Shown here: piece by piece, positions 1-7,831 of the stretch
Layout of the letters: every line of letters starts with the position of its first letter
Numbering within the stretch: the stretch's first letter is position 1
Assembly: GCA_963205465.1 (NCBI GenBank)
Contig: CAUJKG010000384.1
Location: 1-9,353, forward strand
DNA length: 9,353 nucleotides
Source: Pseudomonadota bacterium
GTDB taxonomy: Bacteria; Pseudomonadota; Alphaproteobacteria; Rhizobiales; Xanthobacteraceae
Direction: 5' to 3'
The notes under the pieces: generated by a model
Databases searched by the model: none
What the model saw: the letters and a program-made list of their open reading frames with translations, nothing else
What the model was told of the DNA's origin: nothing
Translations under genes and position numbers: made by a program

Positions 1-305
1 TCCGCCGCCTCGCGCTCGACTGTCTCATAAGCGATCACAATGTCGCCGAGAAAGCGCGGCGTTCCAGCCGGCGTCTTCATTCGTGCGGCCGGAAAGGAAA
101 GCACGTTGGTCGGCTTATCCATGCCGCGATGATGCTTGTTCAACTCGCGGATATGCTCGTTGTCCGAGAGCACGATGGAGATTTCGGACGGCGGCGCCGA
201 TTCGTCACGCATCGCCGCTTCCGCCGCGCGCCGCACGCAGACCTCGGCGTTGGAAATCTTGGTCCAGCCGTCGGCTTCCGCCGAGATGTCGATCGCGAAA
301 CTCAA
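1..305 (-). CDS. ybeY: Endoribonuclease/rRNA maturation factor YbeY, N-terminal part (cut by left edge)
   Basis: YbeY is a single-strand-specific, metal-dependent endoribonuclease that acts in 16S rRNA 3'-end maturation and ribosome quality control. About 101 residues are visible. Family motifs are present: LSDNEHIRELNKHHRG at residues 46-61, then the signature NVLSFP at 67-72, and LGDIVIAYE from residue 86. The zinc-binding HGxLHLxGYDH motif would lie beyond the left edge and cannot be checked. I place the start at a TTG (303-305) that overlaps the phoH TGA stop as TTGA. No ATG, GTG or TTG lies in frame in the roughly 60 bases upstream, and the next ATG would remove about 31 residues including the conserved beginning. 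An AAGGG lies a short way upstream inside phoH. Overlap with phoH implies translational coupling. Family assignment is confident; the TTG start is inferred. Confidence 0.9.
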   Translation of the reverse strand, partial: MSFAIDISAEADGWTKISNAEVCVRRAAEAAMRDESAPPSEISIVLSDNEHIRELNKHHRGMDKPTNVLSFPAARMKTPAGTPRFLGDIVIAYETVEREAA

Positions 306-1334
306 GCAGTCTTGCCCTTTTTTGTTGCGTCCGCCCGGTCGTAGGCCGCTACGATCCGGCCGACGAGTTCGTGACGTACGACGTCGGCGCCGGTGAATTG
401 CACCTGCGCGATATCCTCGACGCCTTGGAGTAGCGAGGTGGCTTCGACCAGTCCCGAACTCTGGCCCGGCGGCAGATCGATCTGCGAAGGATCGCCGGTG
501 ACGATCATGCGCGAATGTTCGCCGAGGCGGGTGAGAAACATCTTCATCTGCATCGGCGTGGTATTCTGCGCTTCGTCGAGAATGATCGCGGCATTCGCAA
601 GCGTCCGTCCGCGCATGAAAGCGAGCGGCGCGATTTCGATTTCGCCGGATTGCAAGGCCCGCTCGACCAGCGCGCGATCCATCAGGTCGTAGAGCGCGTC
701 GTACATGGGCCGCAAATAAGGATCGACCTTCTCGCGCATGTCGCCCGGCAGGAAGCCGAGCCGCTCGCCGGCTTCCACCGCGGGGCGCGACAGCACGATG
801 CGGTCGACTTCGCGGCGCTCGTAGAGATGCACGGCATGAGCCACTGCAAGCCATGTCTTGCCGGTGCCGGCGGGACCGATGCCGAAGACCAGCGTATGGC
901 GCTTCATCGCGCGGATGTAAGCGTTCTGCATGGCCGTACGCGCCCGCACGCCGCGTTTGCGCAGGCGAATATCTTCGAACGAAGTCTTCTCGGAAGCCGG
1001 ATCGCCGTCGAAGAGCGAAGTCTGGGTCTGTGCCGCGCGCAACGCGCCTTCGACGTCGCCTGACGTAACGTCGCGGCCCGCGCGCAAATCCTCGTAGAGA
1101 CCTTCGAGCGTCTGCCGCGCCTTCTCGCAGGCATCGCGCGGTCCGTCGATCGAGACGTGATTGCCGCGCTGGTCGATGGTGACGCCGAGTCTGCGTTCGA
1201 TCAGCGCGAGATTTTCGCCGTAGCGCCCGAACAACACGCTCGCCAGCCGGTTGTTGTCGAACGCGACCATCACGTTTGCCGCGGCGTCGTTCTCGCGCTC
1301 CCAGGGCGCTTTTTTTCCTGCTTCCGGACCAGAG

Positions 1335-1348
<14 letters not shown>
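302..1348 (-). CDS. phoH: PhoH family ATPase (YbeZ-like)
   Basis: This is a PhoH/YbeZ-type P-loop ATPase of 348 residues, a normal length. The family binds ATP and is linked to RNA metabolism; its E. coli relative YbeZ interacts with YbeY, which is the next gene here. The N-terminal part (about 25-90) resembles the KH-like region of these proteins. The ATPase core shows Walker A GPAGTGKT at 158-165, Walker B IILDEAQN at 255-262 and VTGDPSQ at 283-289. The called start is GTG at 1346-1348, inside the 3' end of miaB (14-base overlap). A GGAGG at 1352-1356 lies only 3 bases before that GTG but 9 bases before an in-frame TTG at codon 3 (1340-1342), so the TTG may be the true start, giving 346 residues. 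The gene overlaps ybeY at its end, so miaB-phoH-ybeY is probably one transcript. The precise biochemical role of PhoH is still poorly defined. Confidence 0.95.
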
Positions 1349-2738
<1,390 letters not shown>

Positions 2739-2769
2739 CGCGCCGGAAGTACCGAAGCCGGAACGCGCG

Positions 2770-2793
2770 GCCTCTCGCAACGGTTGCAGAGGC
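2770..2793 (-). other. Strong inverted repeat (hairpin) in the miaB leader
   Basis: On the minus strand this 24-base stretch folds as GCCTCTGCAA paired with TTGC-(G)-AGAGGC: ten base pairs, one bulged G and a 2-3-base loop. It lies in the 92-base gap between plsC and miaB, about 30 bases before the miaB ATG. No T-run follows on either strand, so it is not a standard intrinsic terminator. It could be an RNA processing site, a stabilising element or a binding site for a regulator. The function is unknown; only the symmetry is seen. Confidence 0.5.
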
Positions 2794-2830
2794 GAGGCGG
2801 TTCACCCTGTATTGGCATATGGGGAAAGTC

Positions 2831-3649
2831 TTAGCGCCTTTCCTCGGTCAAGGAAACGGATTCTGCAAGCAGTTCCTGCCTTCCGGCAAGCGAGAGCGAG
2901 GCGAGCCTCCTCACCGCTGATTCTACGTTACGGGACAAGGTCTTACGGTCATCTTCGTGGTCCACTTCCATGACCTTGCCGAAGGCGACGGTGACGTCGA
3001 TTGCGCCGGATCTGAGCACCCGCAGGAGGTGCGGCACGAGGTCCATGTCCCCATACCAGGCCGCGATTTCCCGGTGCTGCCGGCCCATGGGGATGCCATG
3101 GAATTTCCGGTAGGCGATCGAAACCGGTTGCACGAAGCCCCGGCCGTTCTCCTCCATGGCGTCGCGCAAGCCGCCGAGGAGCGCCGAGCGGAATTGCAAC
3201 ACGCGATTCCCGTCGCTCGACGTGCCCTCGCCGAACAGCACGACCGGGTCGCCCGCGGCGAGCGTCTTTGCAATCGACTGGTTCACCTGGCCGGTGCCGT
3301 GCCGCTTGGCCCGGTCCACGAAGATCGAGCGTTGCATGCGCGCGAAGGTGCCGAACACCGGCCAGCGCGCGATCTCGCTTTTCGCGATGAAGACGAGCGG
3401 TCCGGTCGAGCCGAGCACCACGATGTCGAGCCAGGATGCGTGATTCGAAACGAAAAGCAGCGGGCGGTCTTCGCCGGAGGGGTTGCCGAGTTTCTCGACC
3501 TTGACGTTGAGAATGCGCAGCATGGTGCGGTGAAACCAGACCGGGAGCTTGCGCAACAGCGGCAGGTTCAGCTTCAGCGCGATCCATTGCGCGGGGACTG
3601 CAGCGGCAATCACCAGAAGGAATGCAGTGGCCCGGAACGCGGTAATCAT
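2831..3649 (-). CDS. plsC: 1-acyl-sn-glycerol-3-phosphate acyltransferase (PlsC family)
   Basis: PlsC-type enzymes transfer an acyl chain to lysophosphatidic acid to make phosphatidic acid at the inner membrane. The 272-residue protein has a hydrophobic N-terminal segment (about 4-24), probably a membrane anchor. It then shows the catalytic HX4D block NHASWLD (H70, D75) and the substrate-binding EGT motif FGEGTSSDGNR (EGT at 141-143), in the order and spacing usual for LPLAT enzymes. The start is an ATG at 3647-3649, three bases after the fur TAA stop (3653-3655). The only purine-rich site (AAGGA) is about 16 bases upstream inside fur, so translation may rely on coupling with fur. A 92-base gap follows before miaB. 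The family is clear. It could act on a related lysophospholipid or an ornithine-lipid precursor (OlsA-like) instead, which the sequence alone does not settle. Confidence 0.88.
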   Translation of the reverse strand: MITAFRATAFLLVIAAAVPAQWIALKLNLPLLRKLPVWFHRTMLRILNVKVEKLGNPSGEDRPLLFVSNHASWLDIVVLGSTGPLVFIAKSEIARWPVFGTFARMQRSIFVDRAKRHGTGQVNQSIAKTLAAGDPVVLFGEGTSSDGNRVLQFRSALLGGLRDAMEENGRGFVQPVSIAYRKFHGIPMGRQHREIAAWYGDMDLVPHLLRVLRSGAIDVTVAFGKVMEVDHEDDRKTLSRNVESAVRRLASLSLAGRQELLAESVSLTEERR

Positions 3650-3652
3650 CGG

Positions 3653-4093
3653 TTATAAAGTCTTGTCCTTCAGCCGCACCGCATAGAGTTCCAAACGGTG
3701 GCCCACGAGCCTGAAGCCGTGGCGTCTTGCGATCTCTTCCTGCAGGCGCTCGATCTCTTCGGAGCGGAATTCGATCACGGTGCCGTTGTTGACGTCGATC
3801 AGGTGATCGTGATGCTCGTCCGGCACCTGCTCGTAGCGCGAACGGCCCTCACGGAAATCATGACGCTCGATGATGCCGGCGTCCTCGAACAATTTTACCG
3901 TGCGGTAGACCGTGGAGATGGAAATCTTGTCGTCGATCGCCGACGCCCGGCGATAAAGCTCCTCGACGTCCGGATGATCCTGCGAGGCGCCGAGCACGCG
4001 CGCGATGACCCGGCGCTGTTCGGTCATGCGCATGCCCTTGGCGGCACAAGCCTGCTCGATCACGGAGAGTTCCTTGTCGTTGCTCAAAATCAT
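3653..4093 (-). CDS. fur: Fur family metal-responsive repressor (Fur/Mur of the rhizobial type)
   Basis: Fur-family repressors bind operators when loaded with Fe(II) or Mn(II) and control metal uptake. From the ATG at 4091-4093 it has 146 residues. An N-terminal winged helix carries GMRMTEQRRVIARVL (20-34) and the recognition helix STVYRTVKLFEDAGI (60-74). Metal ligands matching E. coli Fur H33, E81, H87, H88, H90 and E101 are seen as H40, E88, H94, H95, H97 and E108. The two zinc cysteines of E. coli Fur (C93, C96) are replaced by D100 and N103. That is usual for alphaproteobacterial Fur/Mur proteins, several of which respond to manganese. A GAGGTGAT stretch (4092-4099), matching the extended anti-Shine-Dalgarno, overlaps the ATG and stands 8 bases before an in-frame TTG at 4085-4087. 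The true protein may therefore start there (144 residues). A GTG at 4153 right after the rimI stop would lengthen it to 166 residues, adding non-conserved sequence. Confidence 0.93.
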   Translation of the reverse strand: MILSNDKELSVIEQACAAKGMRMTEQRRVIARVLGASQDHPDVEELYRRASAIDDKISISTVYRTVKLFEDAGIIERHDFREGRSRYEQVPDEHHDHLIDVNNGTVIEFRSEEIERLQEEIARRHGFRLVGHRLELYAVRLKDKTL

Positions 4094-4116
4094 CACCTCG
4101 CTTGCAACCGGAGCGG

Positions 4117-4145
4117 ATTTTAAAACCCGCGCTTTCGCGCGTCCA
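4117..4145 (-). promoter_or_regulatory. Candidate sigma-70-type promoter of fur
   Basis: On the minus strand, TGGACG (4140-4145, 4 of 6 matches to TTGACA) is followed after exactly 17 bases by TAAAAT (4117-4122, 5 of 6 matches to TATAAT). It lies in the 60-base gap between the rimI stop and the fur ATG, and initiation about 7 bases downstream would leave a leader of roughly 15-20 bases. A short GC hairpin (CGCGC-GAAA-GCGCG, 4128-4141) followed by GGTTTT occupies the spacer and could alternatively be a weak terminator for tsaB-rimI. Assignment is by eye. Confidence 0.35.
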
Positions 4146-4153
4146 CCTCGCAC

Positions 4154-4648
4154 TTACCCATTGAGATTGCGGGCCAATATCAATGCGGCGGCATCCCCTT
4201 CGGGTTTTCGATAGTATCCCTTGCGGCGGCCGACTTCGGAAAACCCCGCACGCGCATAGAGCTTGCGGGCGGCAGCGTTGCCTTCGTCGACCTCGAGAAA
4301 AACGCGCGATACCCCGGCGGCCGCGAGACGCGAAAGATGCTTCGCGAGAATGCGCGTCGCAGTACCTTTCCCGCGTTCGCCGGGGGCGAGCGCGACCAGC
4401 AGAATTTCGGCTTCGTGATCCACGCGATGCGAGAGCACGAATCCGACTATCGGCCCGCGTCCGCCATTCGCGCGCGCGACATGCGCGACCGCAGCTCGAT
4501 CCGAAAGCAGCCGTTCGAATTCGCTTTCGCTCCAGCCGTGGCGAAAAGATACGCGGTGAAGTGCTGCAAGCGCAGCGGCATCGCCCGGGCGTGCGTCGAG
4601 GATCGCCGCTTCCGGGCGGCGAAAGAACCGCAAGATGCGCCCGATCAT
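4154..4648 (-). CDS. rimI: Ribosomal protein S18-alanine N-acetyltransferase RimI (GNAT family)
   Basis: This is a GNAT-fold acetyltransferase of 164 residues, the usual length. RimI acetylates the N-terminal alanine of ribosomal protein S18 using acetyl-CoA and may have wider N-terminal substrates. Motif A, which binds the acetyl-CoA pyrophosphate, is VALAPGERGKGTA at 85-97 with the R/Q-x-x-G-x-G/A pattern. Motif B is LEVDEGNAAARKLYARAGF at 118-136, close to the family consensus. The start is an ATG at 4646-4648 that overlaps the tsaB TGA as ATGA (4 bases). The reading frame stays open further upstream through tsaB, but that part is arginine-rich, lacks homology and is antisense-like shadow sequence. 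Pairing with tsaB is very common in bacteria, and this context supports RimI over a generic GNAT. Substrate specificity is inferred from family and context. Confidence 0.9.
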   Translation of the reverse strand: MIGRILRFFRRPEAAILDARPGDAAALAALHRVSFRHGWSESEFERLLSDRAAVAHVARANGGRGPIVGFVLSHRVDHEAEILLVALAPGERGKGTATRILAKHLSRLAAAGVSRVFLEVDEGNAAARKLYARAGFSEVGRRKGYYRKPEGDAAALILARNLNG

Positions 4649-5331
4649 AGCAGCGGAATGCGATGAGAGTCCTGCGGCGTCACATCGGCCGCGCGCAGGT
4701 AAAGCGGTTTGGCCGGCGCGCGGAGCGGATCGGTGATGGCGCCGAGCCGGGCAACCCATTCGATATTCGGTTTGTTGCGCACTTCGATATAGTTGGGAGG
4801 GACGGCGGCGTCGCGCGGCCAGTGCTCGGCGAGCAGTTGCGCGGCGGGGCCGACGATACGGACAGGCCCGTCGCAAACCGCGCGCACCGTATCCATGATC
4901 GATGCATGCCGCGGGCTTGTCAGCACGCGGTGCCCCGCACCGGCAAGATGATAGAATACGTTGCCGTGCCGGGCATCGATTGCGGCGAGCACCGGAATCG
5001 AATCGGTCTTTGCGATCAAGGGCGCGCTCAGTGCGGCAAGCGTGGTGATGCCGACCGTCTGCTTGCCGGTCGCCATGGCAAGGCCCTTGGCCGCCGAGAT
5101 GCCGACGCGCAGGCCGGTATAGCTGCCCGGACCGATGGTGGTCACGATGCGGTCGAGTTCAGTGAAATCGAGCGCCGCTGCTTTCATCGTGTCGGAGATG
5201 ATGGGGATCAGCGCTTCCGCGTGGCCGCGGCGCATCTCGTGCGAAAGTGCCGCCAGCATCTTGTCCGCTTGTGAATCGAACACCGCCGCCGAACAGGCGT
5301 CGAGTGCAGTGTCGATCGCAAGGATTTTCAT
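4645..5331 (-). CDS. tsaB: tRNA threonylcarbamoyladenosine biosynthesis protein TsaB
   Basis: TsaB is the ASKHA-fold partner that, with TsaD, TsaE and TsaC, makes t6A at position 37 of tRNAs reading ANN codons. It is itself not catalytic but dimerises with TsaD. The 228-residue protein begins with the typical MKILAIDTALDACSAAV. It carries the diagnostic loop GPGSYTGLRVG at 67-77, followed by the helix ISAAKGLAMA, and ends with a divergent C-terminal half, as is normal for TsaB. The start is ATG at 5329-5331; the preceding bases lack a clear Shine-Dalgarno. The stop overlaps the start of rimI by 4 bases, indicating coupled translation. A good intrinsic terminator ends only 38 bases upstream, so transcription must come from read-through or from a promoter overlapping that terminator. 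No strong promoter match was seen there. Confidence 0.95.
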   Translation of the reverse strand: MKILAIDTALDACSAAVFDSQADKMLAALSHEMRRGHAEALIPIISDTMKAAALDFTELDRIVTTIGPGSYTGLRVGISAAKGLAMATGKQTVGITTLAALSAPLIAKTDSIPVLAAIDARHGNVFYHLAGAGHRVLTSPRHASIMDTVRAVCDGPVRIVGPAAQLLAEHWPRDAAVPPNYIEVRNKPNIEWVARLGAITDPLRAPAKPLYLRAADVTPQDSHRIPLL

Positions 5332-5369
5332 GGGATGCGCAATCTCTGAGCTTGCGACGCTCTTAAATG

Positions 5370-5395
5370 AAAAGGGCCGCCTGTTAAAGCGGCCC
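5370..5395 (-). terminator. Rho-independent terminator downstream of nfuA
   Basis: On the minus strand GGGCCGC (5389-5395), an 8-base loop and GCGGCCC (5374-5380) form a perfect 7-bp GC stem, directly followed by TTTT (5370-5373). It starts 7 bases after the nfuA stop and ends 38 bases before tsaB. The T-run is short (TTTTC), so some read-through into tsaB is plausible. Confidence 0.8.
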
Positions 5396-5401
5396 GCTTC
5401 A

Positions 5402-5962
5402 TCACATCGGCCGGACTTCCTGCACGTCCGGCACGAAATGCCGGAGCAGGTTTTCGATTCCGTTTTTCAAGGTGGCGGTGGAGGAGGGGCAGCCGGCGCA
5501 GGCGCCCTTCATGTTCAGGAACACGATGCCGTCCTTGTAGCCGCGGAAGGTGATGTCGCCGCCGTCATTCGCGACGGCGGGGCGGACGCGGGTTTCGATC
5601 AGTTCCTTGATGGTCGCGACAGTGGAGGCGTCATCGGCGTCGAAGAATTCCTCGTCGGCGGAAGTCTGCGCCGAGGCGCCCGACTTTAAAATAGGTTCGC
5701 CGGAGAGATAATGCTCCATGATTGCGCCGAGTATCGCGGGTTTCAGATGCTGCCACTCGCCATCGCTCTTGGTGACGGTGATGAAGTCCTGCCCGAAAAA
5801 TACTCCCGAAACCTGCGGAATCTCGAAGAGCTTCGCCGCAAGCGGGGACCGCGCGGCTTCCTCCTCGTTGCGCAGGTCCAGGGTGCCCTGCGGCAATACC
5901 GCGCGGCCTGGAAGGAACTTCAGGGTCGCCGGATTCGGGGTGGTTTCGGTCTGAATAAACAT
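5402..5962 (-). CDS. nfuA: NifU-like Fe-S cluster carrier/scaffold protein (Nfu)
   Basis: Nfu proteins carry Fe-S clusters from the assembly machinery to apo-enzymes. From the ATG at 5960-5962 the protein has 186 residues. An N-terminal Nfu_N domain (about 1-87) starts MFIQTETTPNPATLKFLPG, the hallmark of alphaproteobacterial and mitochondrial NFU1-type proteins. A linker (about 90-112) leads to the C-terminal NifU domain (about 113-180) with the cluster-binding CxxC in GACAGCPSS (C155, C158). AAAGGAGG at 5971-5978 lies 8 bases before this ATG and fixes the start, although the frame stays open upstream. The gene is preceded by a 95-base gap after the stress-protein gene and followed at once by a terminator. 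I use nfuA as the common symbol; E. coli NfuA has a different N-terminal (A-type-like) domain, so the two are functional rather than full-length equivalents. Likely clients include MiaB, encoded downstream. Confidence 0.93.
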   Translation of the reverse strand: MFIQTETTPNPATLKFLPGRAVLPQGTLDLRNEEEAARSPLAAKLFEIPQVSGVFFGQDFITVTKSDGEWQHLKPAILGAIMEHYLSGEPILKSGASAQTSADEEFFDADDASTVATIKELIETRVRPAVANDGGDITFRGYKDGIVFLNMKGACAGCPSSTATLKNGIENLLRHFVPDVQEVRPM

Positions 5963-5968
5963 GGTCGG

Positions 5969-5984
5969 GGCCTCCTTTAAGGCC
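5969..5984 (-). promoter_or_regulatory. nfuA ribosome binding site inside a short hairpin
   Basis: The strong Shine-Dalgarno AAAGGAGG (5971-5978, minus strand) decides the nfuA start at 5962. It sits within the inverted repeat GGCCT-TAAAGG-AGGCC (5 bp stem, 6-base loop), so part of it would be paired if this hairpin forms. Whether that regulates translation is unknown. Confidence 0.55.
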
Positions 5985-6057
5985 AAGTGAAGCGCGCTCA
6001 CCCGCCAATGTAGGACTTCCGGACCGGATTCGAAAGGGAAACGAAAAAAGCGGGATG

Positions 6058-6555
6058 TCAGGCCAGCGCGTCGAGCTCTTCGTCGGTGAGTTCGCCCGGC
6101 ACGATCGTGATCGGAATCGTCATGGTGACCGAACGCGAACTCGCCAGCGACGAGACCAGCGGCCCCGGCCCCTGGTTGCTGATCCCCGCGGCGAGCACGA
6201 GGACGCTGATGTCCGGGTCTTCCTCGATCAGCTTTTGAATCTCTTCAGCCTTGGTGCCTTCGCGGATCACGCGCTCCGCATCGATGCCGGCCAGATGCCG
6301 CGCCCGCGCCGAGAAATGATCAAGCCGTTTTTCGACTTCGTCGCGCGCTTCCGCGCGCATCAAATCGCCAACGCCGAGCCACTGTTGACTGGCTTCGCCG
6401 GTCGCGATGACGGCGAGCATCACGAGCTTGCCTCCGGTACGAACCGCGCGGCGGCTCGCATAATACACCGCGCGATCGCATTCCGGCGTTTCGTCGACGA
6501 CGACGAGAAATTTTCGGTGATGACCGGATTCGAAGCTCTGACGCGTGCGGGGCAT
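6058..6555 (-). CDS. Universal stress protein (UspA family)
   Basis: This is a 165-residue single-domain universal stress protein. The Rossmann-like core begins at about residue 15 (KFLVVVDETPECDRAVYYA, with D21 in the usual nucleotide-contact position). A second strand follows (GGKLVMLAVI, 41-50), then helices with EGTKAEEIQKLI (99-110) and the final strand pair LVLAAG...PITIV (119-152). The usual ATP-binding signature G-x2-G-x9-G(S/T) is degenerate here: GPGPLVSSL is followed by SSRSV rather than a clear G-S/T, so ATP binding is uncertain. The start is ATG at 6553-6555; the same frame stays open far upstream, but that part is an out-of-frame shadow of trpS. The gene follows trpS by 83 bases and precedes nfuA by 95, an arrangement I recall from related Alphaproteobacteria. 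Its physiological role is unknown. Confidence 0.85.
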   Translation of the reverse strand: MPRTRQSFESGHHRKFLVVVDETPECDRAVYYASRRAVRTGGKLVMLAVIATGEASQQWLGVGDLMRAEARDEVEKRLDHFSARARHLAGIDAERVIREGTKAEEIQKLIEEDPDISVLVLAAGISNQGPGPLVSSLASSRSVTMTIPITIVPGELTDEELDALA

Positions 6556-6638
6556 TTCGCGATTCCGTTGAGACGAGAATCTGCCACGCCGCGGCCTGAC
6601 GGCCAAGCGGCGCAAAATGTTATGACGTTTCGCCGCGT

Positions 6639-7676
6639 TTAGCCGCCGACCAGACCGAGAATGTTGCGCACGTGCTTCATGGTTTCGTTCGCAAGCACGC
6701 GCGCACGTGCCGACCCGTCTGCAAGAATGGCATCGATGTGCGCCGGGTCCGCGGTCAGCCGCTTCATCTCCGCACCGATGGGGCCGAGTTTCGCAACGGC
6801 AAGCTCGGTGAGCGCTTCCTTGAACTTCGAGAATTGCGCGCCGCCGAATTCCTTGAGCACGTCTTCCGCAGTCTTGTCGGCAAGTGCCGCATAGATGCCG
6901 ATGAGGTTGTCGGCTTCGGGCCGCTTTTCCATCTCTTCGCGCGTCGAAGGCAGTGGATGCGGGTCGGTCTTGGCCCTGCGGAATTTCTGCGCGATCGCAT
7001 CGGCATCGTCGGTGAGGTTGATGCGCGAATTGTCGGAAGGGTCCGACTTCGACATCTTCTTGGTGCCGTCGCGAAGCGACATCACGCGCGTGGCGGGGCC
7101 AGAAATCAGCGGTTCGGTCAGTGGGAAGAACGCGTCGCCGAGGCCGAGATCGGCAATGCGCTTGCCGTAGTCGTTGTTGAACTTCTGCGCGATGTCGCGG
7201 CAAAGTTCGAGGTGCTGTTTCTGATCCTCGCCGACCGGAACATGCGTCGCGCGATAGACCAGAATGTCGGCCGCCATCAGGTTCGGATAGGCATAGAGAC
7301 CGACGGATGCATTCTCGCGATCCTTGCCCGCCTTCTCCTTGAATTGCGTCATGCGATTGAGCCAGCCGAGACGGGCGACGCAATTGAACACCCAGGCAAG
7401 TTCGGCGTGTCCCGAAACCTGGCTCTGGTTGAATACGATGTGTTTCTTAGGATCGATGCCGCAGGCGATGAACGCCGCCGTCACTTCGCGGATATTGCGC
7501 GTCAGTTCTTCGGGTTCCTGCCAGACCGTGATGGCATGCAGGTCCACGACGCAATAGACGCATTCGTGCTGTGCCTGCAGTTCGACGAAGCGCTTGATCG
7601 CGCCGAGATAGTTGCCGAGGTGAAGGTTTCCGGTCGGCTGAACGCCCGAGAATACCCGCTGGTGGAAGGCGGTCAT
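6639..7676 (-). CDS. trpS: Tryptophanyl-tRNA synthetase
   Basis: TrpS is a class I aminoacyl-tRNA synthetase that charges tRNA-Trp using ATP. It has 345 residues, typical for bacterial TrpS. The HIGH-equivalent is seen in TGNLHLGNY (H19 to N22), the KMSKS loop at 207-211 (GTKKMSKSDPS), and substrate-pocket stretches VDLHAIT (44-50), MAADILVY (134-141) and VGEDQKQHLE (148-157). The start is ATG at 7674-7676, with AGAGGA at 7685-7690 ending about 8-9 bases before it. The frame remains open upstream to 7832 without conserved sequence. The gene is divergent from the PfkB-family kinase across a 155-base region and is the first gene of the minus-strand run. Confidence 0.97.
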   Translation of the reverse strand: MTAFHQRVFSGVQPTGNLHLGNYLGAIKRFVELQAQHECVYCVVDLHAITVWQEPEELTRNIREVTAAFIACGIDPKKHIVFNQSQVSGHAELAWVFNCVARLGWLNRMTQFKEKAGKDRENASVGLYAYPNLMAADILVYRATHVPVGEDQKQHLELCRDIAQKFNNDYGKRIADLGLGDAFFPLTEPLISGPATRVMSLRDGTKKMSKSDPSDNSRINLTDDADAIAQKFRRAKTDPHPLPSTREEMEKRPEADNLIGIYAALADKTAEDVLKEFGGAQFSKFKEALTELAVAKLGPIGAEMKRLTADPAHIDAILADGSARARVLANETMKHVRNILGLVGG

Positions 7677-7831
7677 CTGATTGATCCTCTGAAAGAACGC
7701 GCGGGGCGCCTCATGCCACGCGGCTTGCTTGCCACGCAAGTGGGCCGGGATGCGGGGCCCGTGTCCTTCCAGATTGCAGTGCCCGCCGGGCTTTGCTACC
7801 CCCCTGCCCGGAGACTGGGGAGATCTTATCA
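7677..7831. other. Divergent intergenic region between trpS and the PfkB-family kinase
   Basis: This 155-base gap must hold the promoters for both flanking genes. The only sites I can support are Shine-Dalgarno sequences: AGAGGA on the minus strand (7685-7690) for trpS and GGGGAG on the plus strand (7817-7822) for the kinase, each about 9 bases from its ATG. Small inverted repeats occur (CTTGC...GCAAG near 7723-7739 and GCCC-GCC-GGGC at 7781-7791), but no convincing -35/-10 pair was found on either strand. No RNA gene or riboswitch was recognised. Confidence 0.5.

Noticed and set aside
4649..4876. N-terminal extension of rimI by 76 residues
   Set aside because: It lies inside tsaB in another frame, is strongly Arg-rich and unconserved. 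The ATG at 4648 with ATGA overlap is the normal arrangement.
5985..6057. Possible promoter before nfuA (TTCGAA - 16 bases - TACATT)
   Set aside because: The -35 matches only 3 of 6 and the -10 only 4 of 6, below what can be trusted in GC-rich DNA.
6605..6640. Imperfect inverted repeat after trpS (GCGGCG...CGCCGC with AT-rich loop)
   Set aside because: Only 6 bp of stem with a long loop and no T-run after it, so I do not call a terminator.
6556..7383. A long open frame continuing upstream of the universal stress protein gene
   Set aside because: It overlaps trpS on the same strand in another frame, is rich in Arg and shows no family motif. The homology starts at the ATG at 6555.
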